Shown here in pieces: positions 34,660 through 42,847 of a stretch of 64,000 nucleotides of DNA (the first letter of the stretch is position 1; every line of letters begins with the position of its first letter). This DNA is from Peterkaempfera sp044755465 (GTDB lineage: Bacteria > Actinomycetota > Actinomycetes > Streptomycetales > Streptomycetaceae). A program made the position numbers and the translations under genes. Location: positions 124,001 to 188,000 of the forward strand of contig NZ_JBIVRB010000008.1 in the NCBI RefSeq assembly GCF_044755465.1, written 5' to 3'. The notes below the pieces were generated by a model that was given only the letters and a program-made list of their open reading frames with translations, ran no database searches and was not told the origin of the DNA.

Positions 34660-36066
34660 CTACTGGTCTTCCGGGGGGTGGCGCAGCTGGTGCAGAGCGG
34701 GGGGAAGGGTGTCGCCGACGGCCGAGCGCAGCAGTTCCAGATAGTCCGTGGCCAGCTGCCGGGCGGTGCGCTCGGTGAACAGCGAGGTGTTGTACTTGAG
34801 TTTCGCCTGCACGGTGGAGGCACGCCTGGTGATCTGGAGGGTCAGTTCGAACTGCCCCTGCTGCTGCGGCAGGTGGTACTCCGCGACGCGCAGCCCGGCG
34901 TGTTCGACCTGGCGGCCCGGTTCGAGCACCGCCGCGATGGGGTCGCTCTCGTCGGGCTCGTTGAGGACGAACAGCGCCGCGAACAGCCCGGGGCGGCTGG
35001 GGTCGCGCGGCAGGTCGGCGAGCCTTGACAGCAGGGCGAAGGGGTAGTCGCGGTGCAGCAGGCCCCGCCAGAGACCGGCGGCGGTCTTGCGCAGCACCGC
35101 GTCGAAGGAGTCCTCGGGGTCCAGCCGCGCCCGCAGCGGGAGGGTGTTGACGAAGTAGCCGATCGCCTCGCGCAGCTCGGCGCCCTGCCGCTGGGTCACG
35201 GGGTAGCCGAGGAGGAAGTCCGTCTGGCCGCTGCACCGGTAGAGGAGCAGTTCGAAGACCGAGACGAGGTAGGCGAAGGCGGTGACGTTCCGGGCGGCGA
35301 CCGCCTCGCCCAGGTCGGCCACCAGGTCCGGCGGCAGTACGACGTCGATCTCCGCGCCCTCGAAGCGGTAGCCGGCGGGTCGCGGCCGGTCGGCGGGCAG
35401 CGTGGCATGCCGGGTCACGCCCGCCAGCTCGCGCTGCCAGTACTGCCGGGCCCGGTCGGCTCGCGGCGACACCAGGTACTCGTGCTGCCGCTGTGCGAAG
35501 TCCTCGAACGCCGTGCCGGTGTCCCGGGCGGTGTGGGGGGAGCCTGCGACCAGCGCCGCGTACCGCGAGAGAATCTCGCCGCAGATCAGCAGCTGGGAGA
35601 CGTTGTCCGCGACGATGTGATGGGCCGTGGCCAGCAGGATGTCCGGGCCGCTCCGGGGGCGCAGCAGCGTGATCCTGACCGGCGGCTCCCGGTCGAGGCG
35701 GAACGGGCGGCGGGTGAGTTCGAGCGCGAAGTCCCGCAGTTCGGCCGCGTCGAGGTCCACCTCGTGCAGTTCGAGGAGCGAGGACGCTCGCGCAGCCCGC
35801 CCCCGCCGGCGGCGGACCCGGCCGGCGGTGTCGCAGTCGAACACGGAGTCGAGCAGGGTGTGGCCCGAGACCGTCGCCCGGACGGCCGTCTCCAGCACCG
35901 CGATGTCCACCGGGAAATGCAGGCTCAGGGCTGAGACGACGTTGTAGGACGCGCAGTCCGGTTCGAGATTCTGGATCAGCCAGAGGGCTTCCTGGCCGAG
36001 GGTCAACCCACTGCCGACCGCAGGCGCGGAATTCCGCCGAGTCACCGGTGTCGCCGCAGGATTCAT
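34660..36066 (-). CDS. Free-standing condensation domain protein (HHxxxDN variant)
   Basis: The 468-residue protein is a single condensation domain: LGQEALWLIQNLEPDCASYN at the start, active site HHIVADN at 149-155 (His and Asp kept, the usual Gly replaced by Asn), and later core motifs FLLGYPVTQRQGAELREAIG and YFVNTLPLR. It has no A or T domain. It is the first gene leftward from site B, 121 bases before the carrier-protein ligase gene, so the two are probably co-transcribed and the C protein may use the amino acid that ligase loads. ATG 36066 has GGAG just upstream. Confidence 0.85.
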   Translation of the reverse strand: MNPAATPVTRRNSAPAVGSGLTLGQEALWLIQNLEPDCASYNVVSALSLHFPVDIAVLETAVRATVSGHTLLDSVFDCDTAGRVRRRRGRAARASSLLELHEVDLDAAELRDFALELTRRPFRLDREPPVRITLLRPRSGPDILLATAHHIVADNVSQLLICGEILSRYAALVAGSPHTARDTGTAFEDFAQRQHEYLVSPRADRARQYWQRELAGVTRHATLPADRPRPAGYRFEGAEIDVVLPPDLVADLGEAVAARNVTAFAYLVSVFELLLYRCSGQTDFLLGYPVTQRQGAELREAIGYFVNTLPLRARLDPEDSFDAVLRKTAAGLWRGLLHRDYPFALLSRLADLPRDPSRPGLFAALFVLNEPDESDPIAAVLEPGRQVEHAGLRVAEYHLPQQQGQFELTLQITRRASTVQAKLKYNTSLFTERTARQLATDYLELLRSAVGDTLPPALHQLRHPPEDQ

Positions 36067-36139
36067 GCTCCGTCCGTCTCCCTTCCGGTTGGCGCACCGC
36101 TTCCGCGCATCAAGTACGGCATGGGTTCGCGGGGTACGA

Positions 36140-36223
36140 CAAGGAATCGGAACGGCAACTTTGCTGCCCGTCGGAAGCTGCCTGACAGTTGCCTGTCCCC
36201 CGGCGCGGGGCGGCTCCTACCCT
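36140..36223. promoter_or_regulatory. Bidirectional cluster operator, site B
   Basis: Rightward: AAGCTGCC (36175-36182) and TTGCCTGT (36189-36196), cores 11 bp apart, with a possible -10 TACCCT at 36218. GGCAACTTTGCTGCC (36154-36168) is identical to site A. Leftward, AAGTTGCC (complement of 36154-36161) is followed by a weaker ATTCCTTG at the same 14-base offset. It lies between the C-domain gene and the carbamoyltransferase gene. Confidence 0.65.
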
Positions 36224-36345
36224 GTGGTCGTGATGCCCGCTGAGGCGAGGAAATGGCGGCAGCCGAATTCTCTGATCGGCCTTGAATTATCCGACTGGGG
36301 GTTGACGGGCCCGGCGGCCACTCGGCCGGAACGGAGGTTGGTTGA

Positions 36346-37293
36346 ATGGGGAAGCACACCATCAGGCATCTGATCTCTCTCGACGACCTGTGCGACTCGG
36401 ATGTGCGGGGCATCGTCGAGCGCGGCGCGGTGCTGGCCCGCCGGGCGGAGTCGGGGCTGGGCGTCGGAAGCGCGGCGCTGTCCGGTGCTGTCGTCGGTGT
36501 CTACTTCCGCAAGACCTCGACCCGCACGCGCACCGCGTTCTCCGCCGGCACGCTGCGCCTCGGCGCGGGGCTGGTCGCCTACGGACCGGAGGACCTGCAG
36601 CTCAACACCGGGGAGACCACCGAGGACACCGGCCGGGTGATGTCGCGGATGCTCGACGTCCTGGTGGCCCGTACGGCCGGCGACCCGCTGGAGATGCGGG
36701 CCTGGGCCGCCCAGAACCGGATGGCCGTCATCAACGCGATGAGCGCCGACGAGCACCCGACCCAGGCACTCACCGATCTGACCACGCTCGCCATGCGGTT
36801 CGGCGCGGTGGACGGACTGAGCGTGCTGTACGTCGGTGAGGGGAACAACTCCGCCGCCGCGCTGGCCCTGGGCCTGAGCCGCTATCGGGGGGTCCGGCTG
36901 GAGTTGCGCACCCCGCCGGGCTACGGCCTGGCCGAGGCCGTACTCGAACGCGCCCGGAAGCGGGCGGCCGAGAACGGCTCCACGGTGAGCGAACGGCATG
37001 ACCTCGGTGAGCTGCCCGAGGACTTCGACGTGGCCTACACCACACGGTGGAAGACCACCGGGACCAGCAAGTCGGACCCGCACTGGCGGGAGGTGTTCGC
37101 GCCCTTCCAGGTGTCCGCGCGGCTGATGGAGCACTCGCCCAAGGCGCTGTTCATGCACGATCTGCCCGCCCACCGGGGCGAGGAGGTCACCGCCGAGGTG
37201 CTCGACGGCTCCGCCAGCATCGCGTTCCAGCAGGCCGAGAACAAGCTCTACAGCGCCATGGCGGTCCTGGAGTGGTGCCGTGACGCCTGCTGA
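36346..37293 (+). CDS. Ornithine/aspartate carbamoyltransferase family protein
   Basis: The 315-residue protein has the carbamoyl-phosphate loop STRTR (58-62) and HPTQ (137-140) of the family, so transfer of a carbamoyl group from carbamoyl phosphate is well supported. The amino-acid side is different: the ornithine motif HCLP reads HDLP (271-274), and the SMG loop region reads WKTTGTSKSD. The acceptor is therefore probably not ornithine, perhaps another diamino acid or a pathway intermediate giving a ureido group. ATG 36346 has GGAGG 8 bases upstream. It opens the large rightward operon from site B. Confidence 0.85.
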   Translation: MGKHTIRHLISLDDLCDSDVRGIVERGAVLARRAESGLGVGSAALSGAVVGVYFRKTSTRTRTAFSAGTLRLGAGLVAYGPEDLQLNTGETTEDTGRVMSRMLDVLVARTAGDPLEMRAWAAQNRMAVINAMSADEHPTQALTDLTTLAMRFGAVDGLSVLYVGEGNNSAAALALGLSRYRGVRLELRTPPGYGLAEAVLERARKRAAENGSTVSERHDLGELPEDFDVAYTTRWKTTGTSKSDPHWREVFAPFQVSARLMEHSPKALFMHDLPAHRGEEVTAEVLDGSASIAFQQAENKLYSAMAVLEWCRDAC

Positions 37294-37346
37294 GACCTGT
37301 CCGGGGGAGCTGGACCGGGCCGGTGGTCCGGGGGACGGAGGACCGA

Positions 37347-38288
37347 GTGCTCTATCTGCGTAAAGTGGTGCCCTTCATCCCCGAGCACAGCACGGCGATC
37401 CGGGACCTGCGTGACTCGCTGGACGTCTCCGAGACCGAGATCAAGGTGCTCACCAGGTTCCTGGGGCTCGAACGGATCGCCACCGCCGAGGGGCTGTCGA
37501 CGCTCGACATGCTGCTGTCCATCGGCCAGGAGGCGCTGGCGGACGTGGACCGCTCCCTGGTGCGCTATCTGATCCACGCCCACACGGTGCAGCACCTGGC
37601 GCCGCCGGGGCTGCGCTGGATGGACGTGCTGCGCGACAAGCTGGGCCTCGGGGAGGCGAGGGCGTTCTCGATGTCCCATCAGGGCTGCGTCATCAGCCTG
37701 TCGGCGCTGCGGCTCACCGAGAGCCTCCTCGCGGAGGAGCCCGCCGGGAGCACCGCGCTGATCCTGATCGGGGAGAAGGCCCTGTCCCCGGTGGTGCAGC
37801 ACATCCCGGGAATCTCGGTCCTCGGGGACGCGACCGCCGGCGTCGTGGTCGCGCTGGACGGGCCGGGGGACGCGGTGCTGAGCACGGCGCACCGGACCCT
37901 CGGCGAGTTCCACCAGACCCGGCACATGTCCGATGAGCTACAGCGGCGCTACCGCCAGACCTACACGCCCACGCTGGCCGCGGTGATGCTGGAGGCGGTG
38001 GAGGGCGCGGGCCTCGGGCTGGACGACATCGACCTCGTCCTGCCGCACAACGTGAACCGGTACTCGTGGAGTTCCACGGCGCGGAGGCTGGGCCTCCCGC
38101 TGGAGCGGATCTACCTAACGAACGTCCCGAAGACCGGCCACTGCTTCTGCGCCGACCCCTTTGTGAACCTGTCGACGGCGCGCGCCGAGAACGTGGTGCG
38201 GCCGGGCGAGACCGTGCTGATGGTCTCCGCCGGCCAGGGCGGGACCTTCGCCGCCGCGGTCGCCAGGACCGCGGCCCGAGAGGAGTGA
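37347..38288 (+). CDS. KASIII-type acyltransferase / ketosynthase-like protein
   Basis: The 313-residue thiolase-fold protein keeps a Cys nucleophile (Cys114 in SHQGCVISL) and the His (His234 in VLPHNVNR). The Asn of the third motif is replaced: GNTSAA is GHCFCAD, giving His265. Loss of Asn usually means that decarboxylative condensation is lost, and several KASIII relatives in antibiotic clusters only transfer acyl groups. I infer transfer of a carrier-bound acyl group to an amine or hydroxyl, possibly the step that takes the amino-acid chain off the carrier. The start is GTG 37347 with GGAGG 5 bases upstream. Confidence 0.75.
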   Translation: MLYLRKVVPFIPEHSTAIRDLRDSLDVSETEIKVLTRFLGLERIATAEGLSTLDMLLSIGQEALADVDRSLVRYLIHAHTVQHLAPPGLRWMDVLRDKLGLGEARAFSMSHQGCVISLSALRLTESLLAEEPAGSTALILIGEKALSPVVQHIPGISVLGDATAGVVVALDGPGDAVLSTAHRTLGEFHQTRHMSDELQRRYRQTYTPTLAAVMLEAVEGAGLGLDDIDLVLPHNVNRYSWSSTARRLGLPLERIYLTNVPKTGHCFCADPFVNLSTARAENVVRPGETVLMVSAGQGGTFAAAVARTAAREE

Positions 38289-38289
38289 C

Positions 38290-39684
38290 ATGGTTGCTGC
38301 ACAGGACTCCGCGCCGGCCGGTGGCGGGTTCAGCGCGCGGCTCAAGACCGCCCTGGTCGGGGACCCGACCGCCCGCTTCGTGTATGTGAACAACTTCGAG
38401 GTCGAACGGGTCTGGGGCACGGGCGAGCCGAAACTGCCGGGCACCGGCCTCTCCTTCTCCTCGGCCACGGTGAACCGGATCGAGGAGGTCGGCGTCCTGC
38501 TCGCCGACGAGCACGACGCGGTGGTGCTCAAGGACGCGGTCGACCCCGGCTACGCCGCGTACCTGGCGGCACTGGGCGCGGCCCAGGGCCTGCACCTGAC
38601 GGTGGACCGCAATCTGCCGGAGCGGTCGGTCACCCATGACGCGCTGGAGTCGCCCCGGCTGCTGGCCGCGCTGCGGGAGCTGGCCGACGGCCGCACCTAT
38701 CTGATGCCGCTGGGCATCTCGGCGGACGAGGAGCGGCTGGCCGAGGCGGCGGGCCTGCCGCTGGCCGGGCCGAGCGCCGCCGTCTGCAAGCGGGTGAACG
38801 GCAAGATCTTCAGCCGGGAGCTGGTGGACGCCTTCGGGCTGACCGCCGTCCCGGGTTCGGTCTGCCGGACGCTGGAGGAGCTGGAGGCGGCGCTCGCCTC
38901 GCACCTGGGCGAGGCCGGCTCCCGGGTGGTGGTCAAGGAGTCGCTCGGCGTCTCCGGACGCGGCATGGTGGTGCTCGACGAGCCGAGGCGGGGCGAGCAG
39001 CTGCTGCGGATGCTCACCCGGCGGGCGGGGGCGAACCGGCGGGTCTCCGTCGTCGTGGAGCGCTGGATCGAGAAGCAGGCCGACCTGAACTACCAGTTCA
39101 TCGTCGGCCGGAGCGGCGGGGTCCGGTTCGAGACCGTCAAGACCGCGCTGACGGAGAACGGCGTACACCGGGGGCACGTCTTCCCGCCCGCGCTCCGCCC
39201 CGACCAGGTCCAGGAGTTGCGGGCGGCCGCCGAGGTGATCGGCAAGGAGCTGGCCGCGGCCGGGTACTTCGGGCTGGTCGGCGTCGACGCGATCCTCGGC
39301 GCGGACGGCACGCTCTACCCCTGTCTGGAGATCAACGCCCGGTTCAACATGGCGACCTATCAGAACCGGATCGCGGAACGCCTGATCCGGGACGGGCAGT
39401 ACGCGCTCGCCACCACCTTCGACCTGCAACCGAGCCGCGTCCACGGCTTCGACGAGGTGCGCTCCGCGCTCGGCGGCCTGCTCCTCGACCGCGCCGACCA
39501 GCCCGGACGCGGACCGCGCGGCGTACTGATCAACAACTTCGCGACCCTGAACGCGACGCTCCAGGCGGGCGGCGGGCCCTACGGCCGCCTCTACGCGATC
39601 TGCGTCGGTGACGACGAGCAGGACGTGCGGCGGACGAGGGAGCGGGCGGAGACCCTTCTGAAGGAAATGGTGGCCAAGCCGTGA
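38290..39684 (+). CDS. ATP-grasp ligase, BtrJ-like (amino acid to carrier protein)
   Basis: The 464-residue protein has a pre-ATP-grasp N-terminal domain and an ATP-grasp core: VVVKESLGVSGRGMVVL, the NYQFIVG segment and LEINARFNMATYQNRI for metal binding. It lies directly before a PLP decarboxylase and a carrier protein. This is the set seen in butirosin biosynthesis, where BtrJ joins the glutamate gamma-carboxylate to the carrier BtrI with ATP. I assign that role by family and context; glutamate as substrate is an inference. ATG 38290 follows the preceding stop by one base, and the decarboxylase start overlaps its own stop. Confidence 0.78.
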   Translation: MVAAQDSAPAGGGFSARLKTALVGDPTARFVYVNNFEVERVWGTGEPKLPGTGLSFSSATVNRIEEVGVLLADEHDAVVLKDAVDPGYAAYLAALGAAQGLHLTVDRNLPERSVTHDALESPRLLAALRELADGRTYLMPLGISADEERLAEAAGLPLAGPSAAVCKRVNGKIFSRELVDAFGLTAVPGSVCRTLEELEAALASHLGEAGSRVVVKESLGVSGRGMVVLDEPRRGEQLLRMLTRRAGANRRVSVVVERWIEKQADLNYQFIVGRSGGVRFETVKTALTENGVHRGHVFPPALRPDQVQELRAAAEVIGKELAAAGYFGLVGVDAILGADGTLYPCLEINARFNMATYQNRIAERLIRDGQYALATTFDLQPSRVHGFDEVRSALGGLLLDRADQPGRGPRGVLINNFATLNATLQAGGGPYGRLYAICVGDDEQDVRRTRERAETLLKEMVAKP

Positions 39685-40961
39685 GTGAAGCAGTCGATTG
39701 GAGCGGCCTCGCCGCCCAGTACGGCACCCCGACGTATGTGTACGACGGCGACTGGCTCGTCGCCAACCTCGAAGCCCTGCGCTCGGTGCTGCATCCGTCG
39801 CTGGAGGTCTTCTTCTCGCTCAAGTCGAACCCGAACCGGGGCGTCTACGACGTCCTGCACTCGGCCGGCGCTCGGGCCGAGGTCTCCTCCCTCGCCGAAC
39901 TGCGGCTGGTGCTCGAAGCGGGGACCGATCCGTCCGACGTCGTCTTCCTGGGCCCCGGCAAGAGCGAGCAGGAGATCACCGCCTGCGTGGCGGCCGGGAT
40001 CTACGCGATCGTCTGCGAGTCCTTCGCCGAACTCGAACTGATCGACCGGACGGCGGCCGCGCACGGGGTGCGCCAGCGGGTGCTGCTGCGGGTCAACCCG
40101 GCGTTCTCCATCGCCGGGTCGCGGCTGACCATGGGCGGCAAGCCGCGCCAGTTCGGCATCGACGAGGCCGCGCTCCTCGAAGCGGGGCCGACCCTGGCCG
40201 CCTTCCAGCACGCCGATGTGGCCGGCATCCAGGTCTACCTGGGCACGCGCATCCTGGACGCCGACGTGATCGTCAAGAACACCGCGTACATCCTGGACAT
40301 CGCGGAGCGGGTCGCGCAGGCCACCGGTATCCGCCTGGACGCGGTGGACATCGGGGGCGGCCTCGGCGTGCCCTACTTCGAGGGCGAGGGCGACCTCGAC
40401 ACGACCGCGCTGGCGAAGGACCTCAATCCGCTGCTGGACCGGTTCGCCTCGGCGCACCCGGGCACCCGGCTGATGATGGAGTCCGGCCGGTACCTGACGG
40501 CGCTCGGCGGCACGTATCTGATGCGGGTCCGCTACACCAAGCAGTCCATGGGCGAGAACTTCGCGGTGGCGGACGGCGGAACCCACCACCACATGGCCGC
40601 CGTGGGCATCGGCTCCTTCGTCAAGCGCAACTTCCCGATCGGGCTGCTCTCCCGCGAGGCCCCGCCGGACGAGGCGCCCGGCCCCTGGAACGTCGCGGGG
40701 CCGCTGTGCACGCCGAACGACACCATCGCCAAGGGCGCGGCCCTGCCCGAACTGCGGCCGGGAGACCTCATCGGCGTCCTGCGGTCGGGCGCCTACGGGC
40801 CCTCGGCCTCGCCGGTCTACTTCCTCAGCCACGGCTATCCGGCCGAGGTCGTGCTGCTGCGCGGCCGCTCGTACCTGGTACGCAGCCGGGACACCGCCGA
40901 GGACATCCTCGCCAAGCAGGCCACCCACCCCGAGCTGCGCCAGGCCGGCCGGCGCGGCTGA
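39681..40961 (+). CDS. PLP-dependent group III decarboxylase, BtrK-like
   Basis: At 426 residues it matches the ornithine/diaminopimelate decarboxylase fold: PLP-binding Lys48 in FFSLKSNPN, the glycine loop DIGGGLG, ESGRYL, and the second active-site Cys in GPLCTPNDTI followed by SGAYG. BtrK of butirosin, with the same length and a PLP Lys at nearly the same position, decarboxylates gamma-glutamyl carrier protein to GABA-carrier protein. The preceding ATP-grasp gene and the following carrier gene support the same reaction here. GTG 39681 overlaps the upstream TGA. Confidence 0.85.
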   Translation: MSEAVDWSGLAAQYGTPTYVYDGDWLVANLEALRSVLHPSLEVFFSLKSNPNRGVYDVLHSAGARAEVSSLAELRLVLEAGTDPSDVVFLGPGKSEQEITACVAAGIYAIVCESFAELELIDRTAAAHGVRQRVLLRVNPAFSIAGSRLTMGGKPRQFGIDEAALLEAGPTLAAFQHADVAGIQVYLGTRILDADVIVKNTAYILDIAERVAQATGIRLDAVDIGGGLGVPYFEGEGDLDTTALAKDLNPLLDRFASAHPGTRLMMESGRYLTALGGTYLMRVRYTKQSMGENFAVADGGTHHHMAAVGIGSFVKRNFPIGLLSREAPPDEAPGPWNVAGPLCTPNDTIAKGAALPELRPGDLIGVLRSGAYGPSASPVYFLSHGYPAEVVLLRGRSYLVRSRDTAEDILAKQATHPELRQAGRRG

Positions 40962-41012
40962 CCCCGCCCGACCGGCACCACGGAACCCCGATCCCACGAA
41001 GGAGCTGAGACG

Positions 41013-41294
41013 ATGGCGAACACCGACGGCGTCACGACCACCACCGACGCGCTGCGGGACGCGCTCGCCACGGTCCTGAAGAAGGACCTACCCGAGCTGA
41101 CCCCCGAGCTGCGACTCTTCAGCGATCTGGCGCTGGACTCCACCAGCGTGATCGAGCTGCTGATGGCCCTGGAGGACACGCTGGGGTTGCAGATCGACCC
41201 GGACCAGCTGACACCGGAGGTCTTCGAGACGGTCGGCGCGCTGAGCGAGTACATCGACGCGTGCCTGTCCGCCGGGCAAGAGCCGACGCGCTGA
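41013..41294 (+). CDS. Free-standing acyl/peptidyl carrier protein, BtrI-like
   Basis: The 93-residue acidic helical protein has the carrier motif LALDSTSVIELL, with the phosphopantetheine Ser at residue 43. Its position after the ATP-grasp and decarboxylase genes makes it the probable scaffold on which the amino-acid chain is loaded and processed. It must be activated by a phosphopantetheinyl transferase, and an AcpS-type gene follows in the same operon. It is also a possible target of the synthetase-like ligase at 33630-34538. GAAGGAG precedes the ATG. Confidence 0.9.
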   Translation: MANTDGVTTTTDALRDALATVLKKDLPELTPELRLFSDLALDSTSVIELLMALEDTLGLQIDPDQLTPEVFETVGALSEYIDACLSAGQEPTR

Positions 41295-41297
41295 CCG

Positions 41298-42164
41298 ATG
41301 CGGGAGACGACGTATGGGGAGCGGCGCGCCGCCGTCCGCCCGGACGGCCTCGGGGCGTTGCGGCTGAGCCGCCCGGCCGCCCGGGTCTTCCCCCGGCGGC
41401 CGCCGGCCGGGCTGACCGGGCTGGAGCTGCAGTTCATGACGGACTTCCTCGCCGCGTTCGGTGCGGAGCCCGACCATGAGCGCTATGCGGGGGGCGGCGG
41501 CAACCGCTTCACCGAGATGGCGCGGGAGTTGCTCGACGGCCTGGAACGGCCGCTGCCCCCGCTGGGCCGGATGCTGCTGGCGTACCACGTGCCCGACATG
41601 AGCATCGTCGATGTGACGGGCTGCTACCTGGCCGAGCGGTGCCCGGGGCGGCCGGAGGTGTTCTCGGTGTCCGGGCAGGGCGTGGGGGCTCCGTTCACGG
41701 CGCTGCGGATGCTGTCCGCCATCCGCAGGGCGGGGAGCGCGGCCGAGAGCGCGGTACTGGTGCTCGACCAGTCCACCCTTCCCTATCTCGACCCCGACAC
41801 GCATGCCCGGCCGATCAGCGACTGCGCGGTGCTGCTCCGCAGCGACTGCGCGGGCGAGGACGAGGGGGCGGACGTCGACTTCCTGGCCGAGCAGGTCGTC
41901 GACCCGACGGTGGCGCTGCGCGAGCTGGCGCGGCGCAGGCCCGAGGCGAGGATCGTGGTGGGCCGGATGCTGGCGGAGCGGCTCGATCCTGGGCTGAGTT
42001 CCGACTGCGACCTGGTCGAGGGGGAGCGCGACCGTCTGTGCACCAGCGCGTGGGCGGCGCTGGCCGAGCACTGGACGCAGGACCGGTACACGGTGGTGGC
42101 CGACTACGACCCGCACTCCGGCCGGCTGTTCCAGGTCGGCCTGCGTCCGGGAGCGGCAGCGTGA
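41298..42164 (+). CDS. Thiolase-fold (KASIII-like) protein without catalytic Cys
   Basis: The 288-residue protein looks like a shortened KASIII relative: the core helix region reads FSVSGQGVGAPFTALRML, where the nucleophilic Cys would be expected but Gly is present, and SAVLVLDQST and VVADYD strands follow. The His and Asn motifs are not recognisable. It may be a non-catalytic partner of the KASIII-type protein encoded at 37347-38288; heterodimers of an active and an inactive thiolase-fold subunit are known (PqsB/PqsC). No clear ribosome site is seen before ATG 41298, 3 bases after the carrier stop, which suggests translational coupling. The family assignment is moderate. Confidence 0.55.
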   Translation: MRETTYGERRAAVRPDGLGALRLSRPAARVFPRRPPAGLTGLELQFMTDFLAAFGAEPDHERYAGGGGNRFTEMARELLDGLERPLPPLGRMLLAYHVPDMSIVDVTGCYLAERCPGRPEVFSVSGQGVGAPFTALRMLSAIRRAGSAAESAVLVLDQSTLPYLDPDTHARPISDCAVLLRSDCAGEDEGADVDFLAEQVVDPTVALRELARRRPEARIVVGRMLAERLDPGLSSDCDLVEGERDRLCTSAWAALAEHWTQDRYTVVADYDPHSGRLFQVGLRPGAAA

Positions 42165-42847
42165 ACGGGGCGGCGGCCGAGCTGCGGCGCTACCGGGAGC
42201 TCGGCCGGGAGGGCGGCCTGGCCGCCGGGCTGGGCGCGGTGCTGGCAGGTCTGGACGTGGCCGGTGTGGCGCCCGGCGGCGTCGCGGTGCTGCCGACGGC
42301 CGTGCTGGCCGGGCAGGTCGGGGCCGGGCAGGTCGAGGCCGGGCAGGTCGAGGCCGGGCAGGTCGAGGCCGGGCAGGTCGAGGTGCTTCCCCACCCGTTC
42401 GCGGGCCTGGAAGGGCTGAGCCTGGTCCGCTTCGCGGCGCGGAGCGCCGGTGCCGGTACCGGCGCGGGGCTGACCGGCCGGTATGCCGCCGCCCTGGCGG
42501 CAGTGCGGATCGGCGTGCTCTCCCGCATGGTGGACGCGGCCGTGGCGCGGCTGGAGGCCCGGCGCTTCGGCGGCCTGCCGCTGATCGAGCGCCAGCTCGT
42601 CGGCGGGGCGCTGGCCGATGTGGTCACCGAGATCGAGGTCGCGGCGGCGGCCGCCGCGCACGGGGACATGCCGGCCGAGGCCGCCTGGGCCCAGCACGAG
42701 CGGCTGACCGAGGCGGGCTGGGCGACCACCCGGCTGTTCGGCGCGGAGGGCTATCTGATCGACCATCCGGTGCGCAGCCTCCATCTGTCCGCCCTCACGG
42801 CGGATCTGTGGCTCCCCCGGCCGAGCGCCACGGAAGGAGTCCGGTGA
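42161..42847 (+). CDS. Acyl-CoA-dehydrogenase-like protein, C-terminal part only
   Basis: The 228-residue protein resembles only the C-terminal helical domain of acyl-CoA dehydrogenases: AAVRIGVLSRMVDAAVARLE then ARRFGGLPLIERQLVGGALAD and a late WATTRLFGAEGYL helix. The N-terminal helical and FAD-contacting beta domains are missing, replaced by a short leader with five G-Q-V-E-A repeats. It overlaps its neighbours by GTGA at both ends and precedes a fuller dehydrogenase, so it may be the second subunit of a heteromeric enzyme. GTG 42161 is the start. Confidence 0.65.
   Translation: MNGAAAELRRYRELGREGGLAAGLGAVLAGLDVAGVAPGGVAVLPTAVLAGQVGAGQVEAGQVEAGQVEAGQVEVLPHPFAGLEGLSLVRFAARSAGAGTGAGLTGRYAAALAAVRIGVLSRMVDAAVARLEARRFGGLPLIERQLVGGALADVVTEIEVAAAAAAHGDMPAEAAWAQHERLTEAGWATTRLFGAEGYLIDHPVRSLHLSALTADLWLPRPSATEGVR
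42308..42382 (+). repeat. 15-bp tandem repeat, five copies
   Basis: GCCGGGCAGGTCGAG is repeated five times; the first copy ends GGG. It encodes an A-G-Q-V-E/G pattern in the N-terminal part of the short dehydrogenase-like protein and keeps the frame. Confidence 0.9.

Noticed and set aside
41298..42164. Active ketosynthase III
   Set aside because: The nucleophile position is Gly and no His/Asn motifs are recognisable.
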